From ChocPot-Mid sp043804925 (lineage in GTDB: Bacteria; Bacteroidota; Ignavibacteria; Kapaibacteriales; UBA2268), in contig JAZDIP010000012.1 of the NCBI GenBank assembly GCA_043804925.1, positions 1 through 64,000 of the forward strand: 64,000 nucleotides of DNA, given 5' to 3'. This document shows, piece after piece, positions 9,295-18,497 of the stretch. The notes beneath the pieces are model-generated. The model was not told the origin of the DNA and searched no databases. It saw only the letters and a program-made list of their open reading frames with translations. Numbering within the stretch: the first letter of the stretch is position 1; each line of letters starts with the position of its first letter. The translations under genes were made by a program, and so were the position numbers.

Positions 9295-10997
9295 CAATTA
9301 ATGAAGAAATAAGAACCAAACAAAATTCAATAATGCTTGGCATTTTATTTCTTATTGCATTGCTTTACATAATTGATACAGGTCCGGACGATATTCAGCC
9401 TTGGGACGAAGCTATGTATATTGTCAGGGTAAAAAGTATTGTCAACTTTGGGGATTGGCTCGACCAAACAAATCACTCGGTAGGAGGATTGTATTCTGCT
9501 TCGCATCCCCCGCTTTTTATTTGGCTGACTGCTGTCAGCTTATCTGTTTTTGGTGAAAATCATTTTTCATTACGTTTGTTTTCTGTTTTATTTAGTATAG
9601 GAATTCTATTTTTATTATTCTTCTTTTTCAAAGATAAAAGGATTGGTTTAATTGGAACGCTTATAACAGCAAGCATACCTGTCTATTATTTTTATAGCCA
9701 TCAGGCACAATTGGATATCCCGGTAACATTTTTCATGTTGCTGTCAATATTCCTTTTTAAAAAACATGAAGAGGAAAAAAATAAAAAAATATTGCTGTTT
9801 TCGGGAATTGCCTGGGGTCTGGCAATGATGACCAAAATTGCCGTTGGATTGATTATACCAATATCAATTGTCATATACAGTATTATTTTAATTCAACAAA
9901 AAAATAAAAAATTTCAAGAGGTATTTCAAGAACTTGGGATTTTTATCTTAACCGGTGCGATTATCTTCCTGCCTTGGCATATATATATGTGCATGACTAA
10001 TGAAAATTTTTTAAGCTATTTTTTAAATTATCATATTCTTCAAAGAATCACAACCGGAGTTGAAAACAATGTAAAATCATTAGGATTTTTTTATTACGTA
10101 AATCAATCTTTTGTTTTCTTTTCAGGTGCAATTCTATTTATTTATTTTACATTTAAAACCGGACTAAAAGATAGAGCCAACCTTCTGTTGTATTCGGTCA
10201 TATTTGTTGCTTTTGTAATTATAAGTTTTTCATCAACCAAGCTGCAATCCTATTTTATAATGTTAATCCCATTTTTATCTTTAATTATTGCCCAAGGATT
10301 GTTTGCAGGGCGGAATGAAAGAAAAGGAAAATATATCCTTGCAATACTTTCAGTCTTTTTAGCTGTTTGGTCATTTTCTCAAGATTTTAGAAACGGCATC
10401 AAATTGTTGATTACAAACTTTGAAGTAACAAATATCGTATTATGGTATTCCATTTCGGGTATTATATTAATTTTAATTTTTACAATCCTAACTAAAAAGT
10501 ATGGCTTGAAACAAGTAATTATATTAATTCTCTTATTATTGATTTTTACAGGATTCTATAACAAAAGAGAGCCATATTACAGTAGTAATATCGAAAAAAT
10601 TTCAAATAGCTTTTTTGAAGATGATGCCCGAAATTTAGTATATGTTGATTTTCGGGCTATGTCTTACACGTATAATCCACAAATAACATATTATTTCAGG
10701 GGAGTTGATTTAGGATGGATAAAAAATAAAAATTTCCAATTGATTGAAGTGGACTTATTAGAAAAGCATTCGAAAATAGAAGGGTATTCTAACTCCAATA
10801 TTAATATCAAAAAACCTGGCTTAGGCAAGCTCTGCATAAAGGGAGAAATTATAAAAGAAGATTCTTATGTTATAGTAACAAGTTTTTTGATTGGCGAAAT
10901 AAGAAAAATTGATTGTTTCAGCAAAAAATTATCCGATAAAAATCTTATTGGTAAAGATTCCTCTTACTATTATTATAAGATACAAAATATAAAATAG
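9291..10997 (+). CDS. ArnT/PMT-like polyprenyl-phosphate-dependent glycosyltransferase, membrane
   Basis: A 568-residue integral membrane protein of the GT-C superfamily (PMT_2/ArnT-like). These enzymes move a sugar from a polyprenyl-phosphate donor to lipid or protein on the periplasmic side. The catalytic first loop carries the expected acidic residues (DDIQPWDEAMYIVR) and the SHPPLFIW motif. About a dozen hydrophobic segments follow, including HQAQLDIPVTFFML, the family's second conserved acidic site. The C-terminal 130 residues are a soluble tail. It begins with an ATGA overlap of mutA, so the two are co-transcribed, though no functional link is apparent. Confidence 0.85.
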   Translation: MTINEEIRTKQNSIMLGILFLIALLYIIDTGPDDIQPWDEAMYIVRVKSIVNFGDWLDQTNHSVGGLYSASHPPLFIWLTAVSLSVFGENHFSLRLFSVLFSIGILFLLFFFFKDKRIGLIGTLITASIPVYYFYSHQAQLDIPVTFFMLLSIFLFKKHEEEKNKKILLFSGIAWGLAMMTKIAVGLIIPISIVIYSIILIQQKNKKFQEVFQELGIFILTGAIIFLPWHIYMCMTNENFLSYFLNYHILQRITTGVENNVKSLGFFYYVNQSFVFFSGAILFIYFTFKTGLKDRANLLLYSVIFVAFVIISFSSTKLQSYFIMLIPFLSLIIAQGLFAGRNERKGKYILAILSVFLAVWSFSQDFRNGIKLLITNFEVTNIVLWYSISGIILILIFTILTKKYGLKQVIILILLLLIFTGFYNKREPYYSSNIEKISNSFFEDDARNLVYVDFRAMSYTYNPQITYYFRGVDLGWIKNKNFQLIEVDLLEKHSKIEGYSNSNINIKKPGLGKLCIKGEIIKEDSYVIVTSFLIGEIRKIDCFSKKLSDKNLIGKDSSYYYYKIQNIK

Positions 10998-11086
10998 AAT
11001 AGACAGCATTTACTACCTAAGAAAATTTCACGTTTCCGCATTTTATATTTATTAATTATTTTTATATAAGTTATTACAAACAGATA

Positions 11087-13024
11087 TTATTTACTTAGCT
11101 TTTCCAACATCTCAAAAACTTGCTTAACATAATCAGCAGGATTATCCAATTTACCTTCGATTAAAACAGAACTATTGTATAGCAGCTCGACTGATTTTGA
11201 TAAAATCTCATCATCTTTATTTTGTTCGTATAAATTATTAAGGTTTTTTATTAGTGGATGCGAAATATTGACTTCAAGTATTTTCTTTGACTTTGTGAAA
11301 TCTTTATCGAAATACTGCATCATTTTTTCCATTTGAGGGTCAAGAGCAGCAGCACCGCTAACCAGAGATACCGGTGATTCCACAAGCCGCTTAGATTCAA
11401 AAACATCTTCAACCTTATCACCCAATTTATTTTTGATAAACTCTATCAAGGATTTGGTTTGCTCCACGCTCAAAGCATCTTTTTTACTTTCTTCATCTTT
11501 AGAAATGTCAATATCAGCTTTGTCTATCGACTTTATGTTTTTCCCATCGTAAGTGTGAATGTACGGGAAGGAGAAAACATCAACCGGGTCATACAGAAAG
11601 ATAACTTCAATTCCTTTCTTATTAAAATATTCAAGATTAGGATTCTTTTCAATTAATTCTCTGCTGTCCCCCATCAAATAATAAATTTCTTTTTGGTCGG
11701 ATTGCATTGTTGCTACATATTCTTTCAAAGATTTCAGCTTGCCTTTTTCAAGAGCAGAAGTTTCGTAGCGGGCTAATTCGATAATTTTATCTTTATTTGT
11801 AAAGTCGGTATTGATTCCGGTTTTAAAAAGCGAACTCCATGTCTTATGAAATTTCTCATACTTTTCCTTGTCATTATTTGCCCAATCTTCAAGCAATCCT
11901 AAAACTTTGCTTGTGATTACATTCCTTATTTTAGTTACAATTGGGTTTGATTGAGTAACCTCACGAGAAACATTCAAAGGCAAATCTTCAGTATCCACAA
12001 CGCCCTTCAAAAACCTGAGATAATCAGGTAAAAGTTCGAGGCAATCATCCTGGATGAAAATCCTCTTGGAATAAAGTTGTAAAGATTTATTCATCATGTC
12101 GGAAAATATTGTAGGAGCTGCCGTTTGAGGAATAAATACCATCGCTTTGAAATTCACATTTCCTTCAATTGAAAAATGCAAATGCCCAAGTGCATCTTGA
12201 TAATCATTCGAAATATATTTATAAAATTCGTTGAGCTCTTCTTCCTTGATTTCGTTCTTTTTCCTTTGCCAAATTGGTTTTACTTTGTTTACTTCCTCAC
12301 CATTCACATAAATAGGGAAATCAACAAAATTGGAATATTTGTGTAATATGGATTTGATTGTCTCTGCATCTGCAAAATGTTTGTACTCCTCTTTAAATGT
12401 GAAGTAAATTTTTGTTCCTCTTGTTTCCTTGTCGCAATCTTCAATTGTAAACTTTTCCTCACCTTTAGAAATCCATTTATACGCTTTTGAATCGGTATCG
12501 GCAAACAATGTTTCAAGTGTTATCTCATCGGTTACCATAAAAGCGGAGTAAAAACCAACGCCAAACTGACCAATCAACTCCCCATTCAATTTTCCCTCAC
12601 CTTTCTCCCTTTCCCCTTCACCTTTCTCCCTTTTCCCTTCTCCCTTTTCCCTTTTCCCTTCATCCTGAGCTTGTCGAAGGGCTTCTGCCGTCTGCATTTT
12701 CTGCAAAAACTCCAATGTACCGGAACTTGCAACGGTACCGATTTTATTAATTAAATCATCCTTGGTCATACCTAATCCGCTGTCTTCAATCGAAAATGTA
12801 TTTTTATCCTTATCAACTTCGATTTTAATTGTTAGTTCAGCTTCAGGATTATTAATATTATTATCAGTCAGTCTTCTGAACCGTATTTTATTTAATGCAT
12901 CAGATGAATTTGAAATAAGTTCTCTGAGGAAAATTTCGGGATTAGTATATAAAGAATGAACAATTAAATTAAGCAATTGTTTCATTTCCGCCTTAAATTC
13001 AAACTCATTATTCTTTAAATCCAT
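11087..13024 (-). CDS. htpG: Hsp90-family chaperone HtpG with repeat-derived insert
   Basis: A 645-residue Hsp90 homologue, an ATP-driven dimeric cytosolic chaperone. The N-terminal ATPase domain shows ELISNSSDALNKIRF, DSGLGMTKDDL, GTVASSGT and IGQFGVGFYSAFMV. The middle domain carries PLNVSREVTQ, and the C-terminal dimerisation domain ends normally. Between FLQKMQ and LIGQFGVGF lies an extra stretch of about 30 residues (residues about 112-144). It is made of a QAQDEG segment and repeated GEGKREK units, and most homologues have only a short loop here. The DNA of this insert matches dispersed repeats seen between genes. The position is the flexible lid over the ATP pocket, so folding may tolerate it. 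Confidence 0.96.
   Translation of the reverse strand: MDLKNNEFEFKAEMKQLLNLIVHSLYTNPEIFLRELISNSSDALNKIRFRRLTDNNINNPEAELTIKIEVDKDKNTFSIEDSGLGMTKDDLINKIGTVASSGTLEFLQKMQTAEALRQAQDEGKREKGEGKREKGEGEREKGEGKLNGELIGQFGVGFYSAFMVTDEITLETLFADTDSKAYKWISKGEEKFTIEDCDKETRGTKIYFTFKEEYKHFADAETIKSILHKYSNFVDFPIYVNGEEVNKVKPIWQRKKNEIKEEELNEFYKYISNDYQDALGHLHFSIEGNVNFKAMVFIPQTAAPTIFSDMMNKSLQLYSKRIFIQDDCLELLPDYLRFLKGVVDTEDLPLNVSREVTQSNPIVTKIRNVITSKVLGLLEDWANNDKEKYEKFHKTWSSLFKTGINTDFTNKDKIIELARYETSALEKGKLKSLKEYVATMQSDQKEIYYLMGDSRELIEKNPNLEYFNKKGIEVIFLYDPVDVFSFPYIHTYDGKNIKSIDKADIDISKDEESKKDALSVEQTKSLIEFIKNKLGDKVEDVFESKRLVESPVSLVSGAAALDPQMEKMMQYFDKDFTKSKKILEVNISHPLIKNLNNLYEQNKDDEILSKSVELLYNSSVLIEGKLDNPADYVKQVFEMLEKLSK
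12591..12689 (-). repeat. dispersed-repeat insert inside htpG
   Basis: On the plus strand this holds tandem CCCTTTTCCCTTCTCCC-like units followed by CATCCTGAGCTTGTCGAAGG (12661-12680). The same 20 bases occur at 36908-36927 in intergenic DNA. The insert keeps the htpG frame open. Confidence 0.85.
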
Positions 13025-13502
13025 AGTTATAGCAAAATTTGTTTAACAAATAAATTTCAACCGTGAAATTTTGACGAAGATTAAATCAAATTATTGAATT
13101 AACGTTGGGAGGTTTTCCGTTATCCCTTTTCTCTTCACTTTTATTTTTTAACTGGAACAACCTATCATCTATCTTAGTGAACCTAAGTGTCCATAGTGTC
13201 GTAGTAACCAATTTTAATTTTAATCCAAATTATTCATTATATAAAAGAAATATTTTAAAAAATTTCATGAGGCCTGTGCTACATTCATTGCGAATGCAGT
13301 GAAGCAATCCCCTTGATACTAAGTATTGCTTCGTCGTTGCACTCCTCGTGATGACGGCTTCAGTCTTGCATCATGTCAATCTTATTATTTTTATTGAATA
13401 ATTTGGGTTTAAATAATAAAATCACAATAAACAATTAATATATTGTTCATTAGTCTATATATTTCTTTAAAATTGTAATAGATAAAAAATAGGTATAAAA
13501 TT
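13025..13502. other. intergenic region between htpG and fusA with a repeat
   Basis: A 478-base gap between two divergent genes. It contains promoters by position and one inverted dispersed repeat (13285-13355). The remainder is AT-rich and shows no gene. Confidence 0.6.
13285..13355. repeat. inverted dispersed repeat of the CATTGCGA..GAAGCAATC family
   Basis: TCATTGCGAATGCAGTGAAG followed by CAATCC forms one arm. ATTGCTTCGTCGTTGCACTC and CTCGTGATGAC form an imperfect inverted second arm. A third single copy is at 37196-37227. REP-like units of this wording are widely dispersed in bacterial genomes. Confidence 0.75.
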
Positions 13503-15578
13503 ATGTCATTGCTAAAGATACGAAATATCGGCATTGCCGCACATATAGATGCAGGTAAAACAACTGTAACAGAACGAATGTTGTTTTTTACCGGTGTTAC
13601 AAGAAAAATGGGTGAAGTCCACGACGGGGAAGCTACGATGGATTTCATGAAGCAGGAACAGGAACGCGGAATCACAATTGCTTCTGCGGCGATATCTTGT
13701 GAGTGGAATAACCATATCGTTAACATTATTGATACTCCGGGACATGTTGATTTTACGGTTGAAGTCGAAAGAAGTTTGAGAGTCATCGATGGGATGGTAG
13801 CAGTATTTTGCGGCGTTGCCGGAGTTCAGCCACAGAGCGAAACAGTTTGGAATCAAGCCGACAGATATAAAGTACCGAGAATTGCTTTTATCAATAAAAT
13901 GGATAGAACGGGAGCAGATTTTGAAGAAGCAGTTGCTTCAATTGATAAATATTTGGATGCTAATCCCGTTCCATTTCAAATTCCTTATGGAAGTGAAGAA
14001 AATTTTAAAGGATGTATTGATTTAATCAAGATGAAAGCTTATTCTTTTACTGAGAACGAAAGAATAGAAACCGATATTCCCGATGACCATAAAGAAAAAG
14101 CAATATCAGCAAGAACTACCCTCATTGAAAAACTTGCTGACTTCAATGATGAGATAATGGAATTGTACATCAATGAAAAGGATGTTTCAGAAGATTTGCT
14201 GAAAAAAGCCGGAAGAGATGCTACTGTTAAATTATTAATTACTCCTGTTTTCTGTGGCTCGGCATACAAAAACAAAGGTATAAGGTTATTATTGGACGGA
14301 GTTGTTGATTACCTGCCTTCTCCTATTGATAAAGGTTCAATTATAGGAACCGATGTTAACAATCCTGAAAAGACTCATCTCAGGGCACCTTCATCAAAAG
14401 AGCCATTTTCAGCTTTGGCGTTTAAATTAATCCATGACCCTTTTGTCGGGCAACAAACATTTATCAGAATATATTCAGGTAAACTCACCGGTGGTATGAA
14501 AGTTTTCAATTCTACAAAAATTGCTTACGAAAGAATCGGTAGGATTTTGAGAATACATGCAAAAGAACGAAGTGAACTAATTGAAGCCGGACCCGGTGAT
14601 ATAGTTGCTTTGATTGGTATGAAATTTACTAAAACAGGGGATACTCTTTGCGATGAAAATTACCCATTACATCTTGAAAATATTTTCATTCCGCCAACCG
14701 TAATCGAAATGAGTGTTAAAGCACCTAACAAGAATGAAGAGAAAAAACTTGGTGAATCATTAAATAAATTGGCAATGGAAGACCCTTCATTCAATATGCG
14801 TTTTGATGAGGAGACAAATGAAACTATCATTTCGGGAATGGGAGAATTGCATCTGGAGATTATTATTGACCGTCTGAAAGTAGAATTCGGGGTAGATGCT
14901 ATCGTTGGAGAGCCAACTATTGCATATCGCGAGACTTTAACTATGGAAATCAAGGAAGGATTCAAATTCGTTAAACAATCCGGTGGAAAGGGTCAGTTTG
15001 CTGAAACCGTGATGAGGATAGAACCCAATCCCGGAAAAGGATTTGAATTTATTGACCAGATAAAAGGCGGTGCTATCCCAATGGAATATATCCCATCGGT
15101 TAAAAAAGGTATCGAACAAACTTTGCAAAGAGGAATATTGGCAGATTCACCTATTGTTGATGTAAAAGTCGTTCTGATAGACGGTAGTTTTCATGCCGTT
15201 GATTCATCCGACAGGGCATTTCAAACATGTGCATCAATGTGCTTTAAGCAGGGATTTTTGAAAGCAAAACCAATTTTGCTCGAGCCGATGATGAAAATAG
15301 AAGTTAATACTCCTGATGACTACATAGGAGCAGTTACCGGTGATTTGAACAAGCGAAGAGGCAGAATCGAATCAATGCGAAGGCACCGTAAAGGTTCCCA
15401 GAAACTGAACGGCTTTGTTCCTTTAAAAGAAATGTTCGGTTACGCAACTACATTAAGAAGCTTGTCGAGTGGCAGGGCTAGCTACTCTATGGAATTTTCA
15501 CACTATTATCCTTTGAGCAAGGATATGCAAGAGAAAGTTTTAAAGGAACATCAGGAAAAGAAAAAGCAAAAATCGTAA
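13503..15578 (+). CDS. fusA: translation elongation factor G
   Basis: A 691-residue GTPase that drives ribosomal translocation. G motifs: AHIDAGKTT (P-loop), RGITIASAA (switch I), DTPGHVDF (G3), NKMDRTGADF (G4). Domains II-V follow, with GMGELHLEIIIDRL in domain III, and GKGQFAETVMRIEP and TGDLNKRRGRIESM in domains IV-V. It is not beside rpsL, rpsG or tuf, so it could be either the main EF-G or one of the paralogues common in this group. Residue patterns remain canonical enough for a translational role. The gene is divergent from htpG. Confidence 0.95.
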   Translation: MSLLKIRNIGIAAHIDAGKTTVTERMLFFTGVTRKMGEVHDGEATMDFMKQEQERGITIASAAISCEWNNHIVNIIDTPGHVDFTVEVERSLRVIDGMVAVFCGVAGVQPQSETVWNQADRYKVPRIAFINKMDRTGADFEEAVASIDKYLDANPVPFQIPYGSEENFKGCIDLIKMKAYSFTENERIETDIPDDHKEKAISARTTLIEKLADFNDEIMELYINEKDVSEDLLKKAGRDATVKLLITPVFCGSAYKNKGIRLLLDGVVDYLPSPIDKGSIIGTDVNNPEKTHLRAPSSKEPFSALAFKLIHDPFVGQQTFIRIYSGKLTGGMKVFNSTKIAYERIGRILRIHAKERSELIEAGPGDIVALIGMKFTKTGDTLCDENYPLHLENIFIPPTVIEMSVKAPNKNEEKKLGESLNKLAMEDPSFNMRFDEETNETIISGMGELHLEIIIDRLKVEFGVDAIVGEPTIAYRETLTMEIKEGFKFVKQSGGKGQFAETVMRIEPNPGKGFEFIDQIKGGAIPMEYIPSVKKGIEQTLQRGILADSPIVDVKVVLIDGSFHAVDSSDRAFQTCASMCFKQGFLKAKPILLEPMMKIEVNTPDDYIGAVTGDLNKRRGRIESMRRHRKGSQKLNGFVPLKEMFGYATTLRSLSSGRASYSMEFSHYYPLSKDMQEKVLKEHQEKKKQKS

Positions 15579-15677
15579 ATATTAATTGTCAGGAATCCGG
15601 TCTTTAAATCTTTTTTTATGGTTTTTGTATTAAGCAATGATTTTTCATAATTTAACATAAGTTAAATTGAGGGAAAT

Positions 15678-15917
15678 ATGAAAGATTTTTTTTTTACATT
15701 AGCACCTGAGCGAATACAGTATGAAATCGCGGTTGGGGCGAACGGCCATTCGCCCTTACGGAATACCGATATTCAAATTTATAATGTTTATGGTGAAAAA
15801 ATTGCTGTAGGAGTACATTGCAATGTGCCCCTACGGATTGATGTTTCTACTTTTCCTGTTGGTATTTATTTCCTCCGCATCGGCAATGAAATTCAAAATT
15901 TTGTGGTGATGAGATAA
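15678..15917 (+). CDS. orphan T9SS C-terminal sorting-domain minigene with palindrome inserts
   Basis: A 79-residue open frame with a GAGGGAAAT ribosome-binding sequence before ATG. It reads almost entirely as a type IX secretion tag: IQIYNVYGEKIAV, IDVSTFPVGIYFLRI, FVVMR. There is no signal peptide or cargo domain, so as it stands it could not be secreted by T9SS. Two different perfect palindromic repeats (15735-15757 and 15807-15834) lie inside it, each at a loop between predicted strands and each keeping the frame. It is most likely the leftover 3' end of a lost cargo gene, possibly still translated. Confidence 0.6.
   Translation: MKDFFFTLAPERIQYEIAVGANGHSPLRNTDIQIYNVYGEKIAVGVHCNVPLRIDVSTFPVGIYFLRIGNEIQNFVVMR
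15735..15757. repeat. palindromic repeat GGGCGAA..TTCGCCC
   Basis: GGGCGAA (15736-15742) and TTCGCCC (15749-15755) form a perfect 7-base stem around CGGCCA. The element sits in frame in the T9SS-tag minigene. Confidence 0.8.
15807..15834. repeat. palindromic repeat GTAGG..CATTG/CAATG..CCTAC
   Basis: Two 14-base arms meet at 15820/15821 with one mismatch and one wobble. It is a second, different palindrome in the same small frame. Confidence 0.8.
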
Positions 15918-16030
15918 TTATTACATTACATCTTCCTGATTTTCTCATAAAACAAAGAACCTGATTTTCCGTTTATTTATTATTATATTGATTGAAAATA
16001 AATTTATTAATTTTTTAATGGAGATATATT

Positions 16031-16540
16031 ATGATAAAAAAATCAGTTGAAAAAGCATTGAACGAACAAATAACAAGAGAAATGTACTCATCTTTGCTTT
16101 ATTTGTCAATGGCAGGATATTTTACAAGCAAGAACCTTTCTGGTTTTGCCAACTGGATGTTTATTCAGGCAAAAGAAGAAATGGACCATGCAATGAAGTT
16201 TTTTAATTTCGTTTTAGACCGTGGCGGTGAAACAAAAATCGGGGCTATGGAAGCTCCCAAAGCAAGCTGGAAAAATCCTTTGGAAGCATTTGAAGCTGCC
16301 TACAAACATGAACAGTACATCACTGCAAGCGTAAACAATCTTGCAGATATTGCTATTAAAGAGAAAGACCATGCAACAAATAATCTGGTTCAATGGTTTA
16401 TTAATGAGCAGGTAGAAGAAGAAGCCAATGTTGACGAAATCGTCAATAAGTTGAAAATGATGGAAGGTTTCCCGGGCGGTTTGATTATGATGGATTCGGA
16501 ACTCAAGACGAGAGTCTATACTCCGCCACCGGTTGTTTAA
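16031..16540 (+). CDS. ftnA: ferritin, iron-storage protein
   Basis: A 169-residue four-helix ferritin that oxidises Fe(II) and stores it as a mineral in a 24-subunit cage. Ferroxidase-centre residues are in place: Glu in NEQITREMYSS, the EEMDHA motif (Glu and His), Glu in YKHEQYI, and Gln/Glu in FINEQVEEEANVD. There is no haem-binding Met of the bacterioferritin kind. Length is standard. It is monocistronic, with TGGAGATATATT before the ATG and a good terminator after it. No Fur box is obvious. Confidence 0.95.
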   Translation: MIKKSVEKALNEQITREMYSSLLYLSMAGYFTSKNLSGFANWMFIQAKEEMDHAMKFFNFVLDRGGETKIGAMEAPKASWKNPLEAFEAAYKHEQYITASVNNLADIAIKEKDHATNNLVQWFINEQVEEEANVDEIVNKLKMMEGFPGGLIMMDSELKTRVYTPPPVV

Positions 16541-16585
16541 TTAGTAATTACTAATTGATAATTTTAAAACGAAAATTAAATTATT

Positions 16586-16617
16586 AAAACCTGCGATTTA
16601 TGTCACAGGTTTTTTTA
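16586..16617 (+). terminator. rho-independent terminator of ferritin gene
   Basis: AAAACCTG (16586-16593) pairs with CAGGTTTT (16606-16613) and runs into a T tract. Because the stem starts with an A run, it may also work for the converging minus-strand gene. Confidence 0.8.
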
Positions 16618-16629
16618 TATCATACAAAT

Positions 16630-17544
16630 CTATTTTTTAAAGAAATCTATTGTTTTACTTAATCCCTCAATTAATTCAATTTCAGGTTTCCACCCAAATT
16701 TCTTTTGAATTTTTTCATAAGAAATGACCGACCTTTTCTGCTCGCCAAGTTTTGCTTCACCATGATATTCTGTAAAATTGGAATCCAGAATTTCATTCAG
16801 CTTTTTGAAAATGAAGTTTACGTCGTATTCAATGGAAGTACCCAAATTGAATATGCCCGATACATCATTATTCAGTGCAATAAGATTACCATTGACAATA
16901 TCGCTTACATATACATAATCCCTTGTGTTTTTCCCATCGCCATTGATAACCGGCTGTTCCCCGTTTAGCATTTTATTGATAAAAATTGCAATAACTCCGG
17001 CTTCCCCAAAAGGATTTTGACGAGGTCCATAGACGTTTGCATATCTCAAAATCACATGGTCAATACCGTATATTTCTTTGTAGTAAAAAAGATATTTTTC
17101 GTTTACAAGCTTCGCGATACCATAAGGAGAGCAAGGACGTAATGGATGTTCTTCGTCTGCCGGGAAATAATCCTGCTCTCCGTATATTGCACCGCCGGTC
17201 GAAGAAAAAATGATTTTTTTTACTCCATTATTCTTGCATGCTTCGTAAAGATTCAAACTTCCAAGAATATTCGTCTTGGCATCTAATTTCGGGTCACGGA
17301 CGGAGATACGAACATCAATTTGTGCCGCCTGATGATTAACTATGTCAAACTTTTCTTCTTCAAATATCTTGTCGAGCTTATCACTGTTAATGTCAATCTC
17401 GATAAATTCTGCCTTTGGATTAATATTTTCAATCCTTCCGGTTGATAAATTATCAATAATCACGACTTCGTGCCCCTGCTCTAAATAGGCATCCGCAATA
17501 TGCGAACCAATAAATCCGGCTCCTCCGGTTAGTGCAATTTTCAT
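16630..17544 (-). CDS. NAD-dependent sugar epimerase/dehydratase (GalE-like)
   Basis: A 304-residue short-chain dehydrogenase of the extended type, most like UDP-glucose 4-epimerase. The NAD motif is TGGAGFIGSH. The active site is visible as SSTGGAIYG and the Tyr-x3-Lys of SPYGIAK; RYANVYGPRQNP and GDGKNTRDYVYVSDI are substrate-side family motifs. The start MKIALTGG is chosen because the longer frame upstream (to 17619) adds residues that precede the first strand of the fold and have no homology. The nucleotide-sugar substrate cannot be named; a role in polysaccharide or LPS precursor supply is inferred. Confidence 0.9.
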   Translation of the reverse strand: MKIALTGGAGFIGSHIADAYLEQGHEVVIIDNLSTGRIENINPKAEFIEIDINSDKLDKIFEEEKFDIVNHQAAQIDVRISVRDPKLDAKTNILGSLNLYEACKNNGVKKIIFSSTGGAIYGEQDYFPADEEHPLRPCSPYGIAKLVNEKYLFYYKEIYGIDHVILRYANVYGPRQNPFGEAGVIAIFINKMLNGEQPVINGDGKNTRDYVYVSDIVNGNLIALNNDVSGIFNLGTSIEYDVNFIFKKLNEILDSNFTEYHGEAKLGEQKRSVISYEKIQKKFGWKPEIELIEGLSKTIDFFKK

Positions 17545-17650
17545 ATTCTTTATTTCATTATTTATTATTATAATTTTCAAAACTAAAGATTTTTTCCGAA
17601 AGAATGCATATTTTTGCACTTTAGTTTAATAAGTTTAATAAGATGGTTGA

Positions 17651-18421
17651 ATGGAGTATAAGGAAATATCAAAGGAACAGATAAAAAAGATTAAATCTTT
17701 GCACAAAAAAAAAGGCAGGGATGAGTATGGTTTATTTATTGCAGAGGGTTATAAAATTTGCTCTGAAATTCCTAATTCTCTTTATCATCCACAATTCATT
17801 GTACTCCCCGGAAATGCGGAGCAAAAATCAAACGAATTAGCAGAAGATATTGCACAAAAATATAATATTCAAATATTTAAAACTCAACGAAAGGTTTTCG
17901 ATTCTTTGTGTGATACGGAATCCCCACAAGATATATTGACAATAATCAAATTACAAAACAATAAACCAAATCTTAATAAGTCTTTTATAGCTCTTGACAA
18001 AGTGTCAGACCCGGGTAATGTCGGTACGATAATAAGAACAGCCGAATGGTTCGGTTTCGGGCAGATTATTTTAAATGAAGGATGTTCAGATATTTATAAT
18101 CCAAAAACAGTTCGTTCTTCCATGGGTGCCGTTCTAAAAGTGTATTGTTTAAATACAGATGACTTAAAAAAATATATTAAAAATAATTTTCCAAAGCATT
18201 TGATTTTAGGCACTTTTCTTGATGGAGAGAAATATGTTTCTGAGATTGAATGTCGAGATAAAATCGGTATTATTTTTGGTAACGAATCAACCGGAATTTC
18301 TGATGAACTTATTCCAATTATTAATGAAAAAGTTAAGATTCGGGGTTCGGGGGAAATTGATTCATTGAACGTGTCGGTTGCGGCAGGAATTGTTATGTAT
18401 GAACTATCTGTAAAAAAATGA
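17651..18421 (+). CDS. SpoU/TrmH-family RNA 2'-O-methyltransferase
   Basis: A 256-residue methyltransferase with a trefoil-knot SPOUT fold that methylates ribose 2'-OH groups in rRNA or tRNA using S-adenosylmethionine. The N-terminal RNA-binding domain (SLHKKKGRDEYGLFIAEGYK) resembles RlmB/TsnR. The catalytic domain has DKVSDPGNVGTIIRTAEWFG (motif 1), IIFGNESTGISDELI (motif 2) and SLNVSVAAGIVMYE (motif 3). The exact nucleotide is not predictable. It lies upstream of plsY and reads away from the epimerase gene. Confidence 0.92.
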   Translation: MEYKEISKEQIKKIKSLHKKKGRDEYGLFIAEGYKICSEIPNSLYHPQFIVLPGNAEQKSNELAEDIAQKYNIQIFKTQRKVFDSLCDTESPQDILTIIKLQNNKPNLNKSFIALDKVSDPGNVGTIIRTAEWFGFGQIILNEGCSDIYNPKTVRSSMGAVLKVYCLNTDDLKKYIKNNFPKHLILGTFLDGEKYVSEIECRDKIGIIFGNESTGISDELIPIINEKVKIRGSGEIDSLNVSVAAGIVMYELSVKK

Positions 18422-18497
18422 AAGATTTATTAAATATTTTTATTAAATTTGAAGAATTTACTATTAAGTCGTTTGTAAAATTATTAAGAAATAAAGT

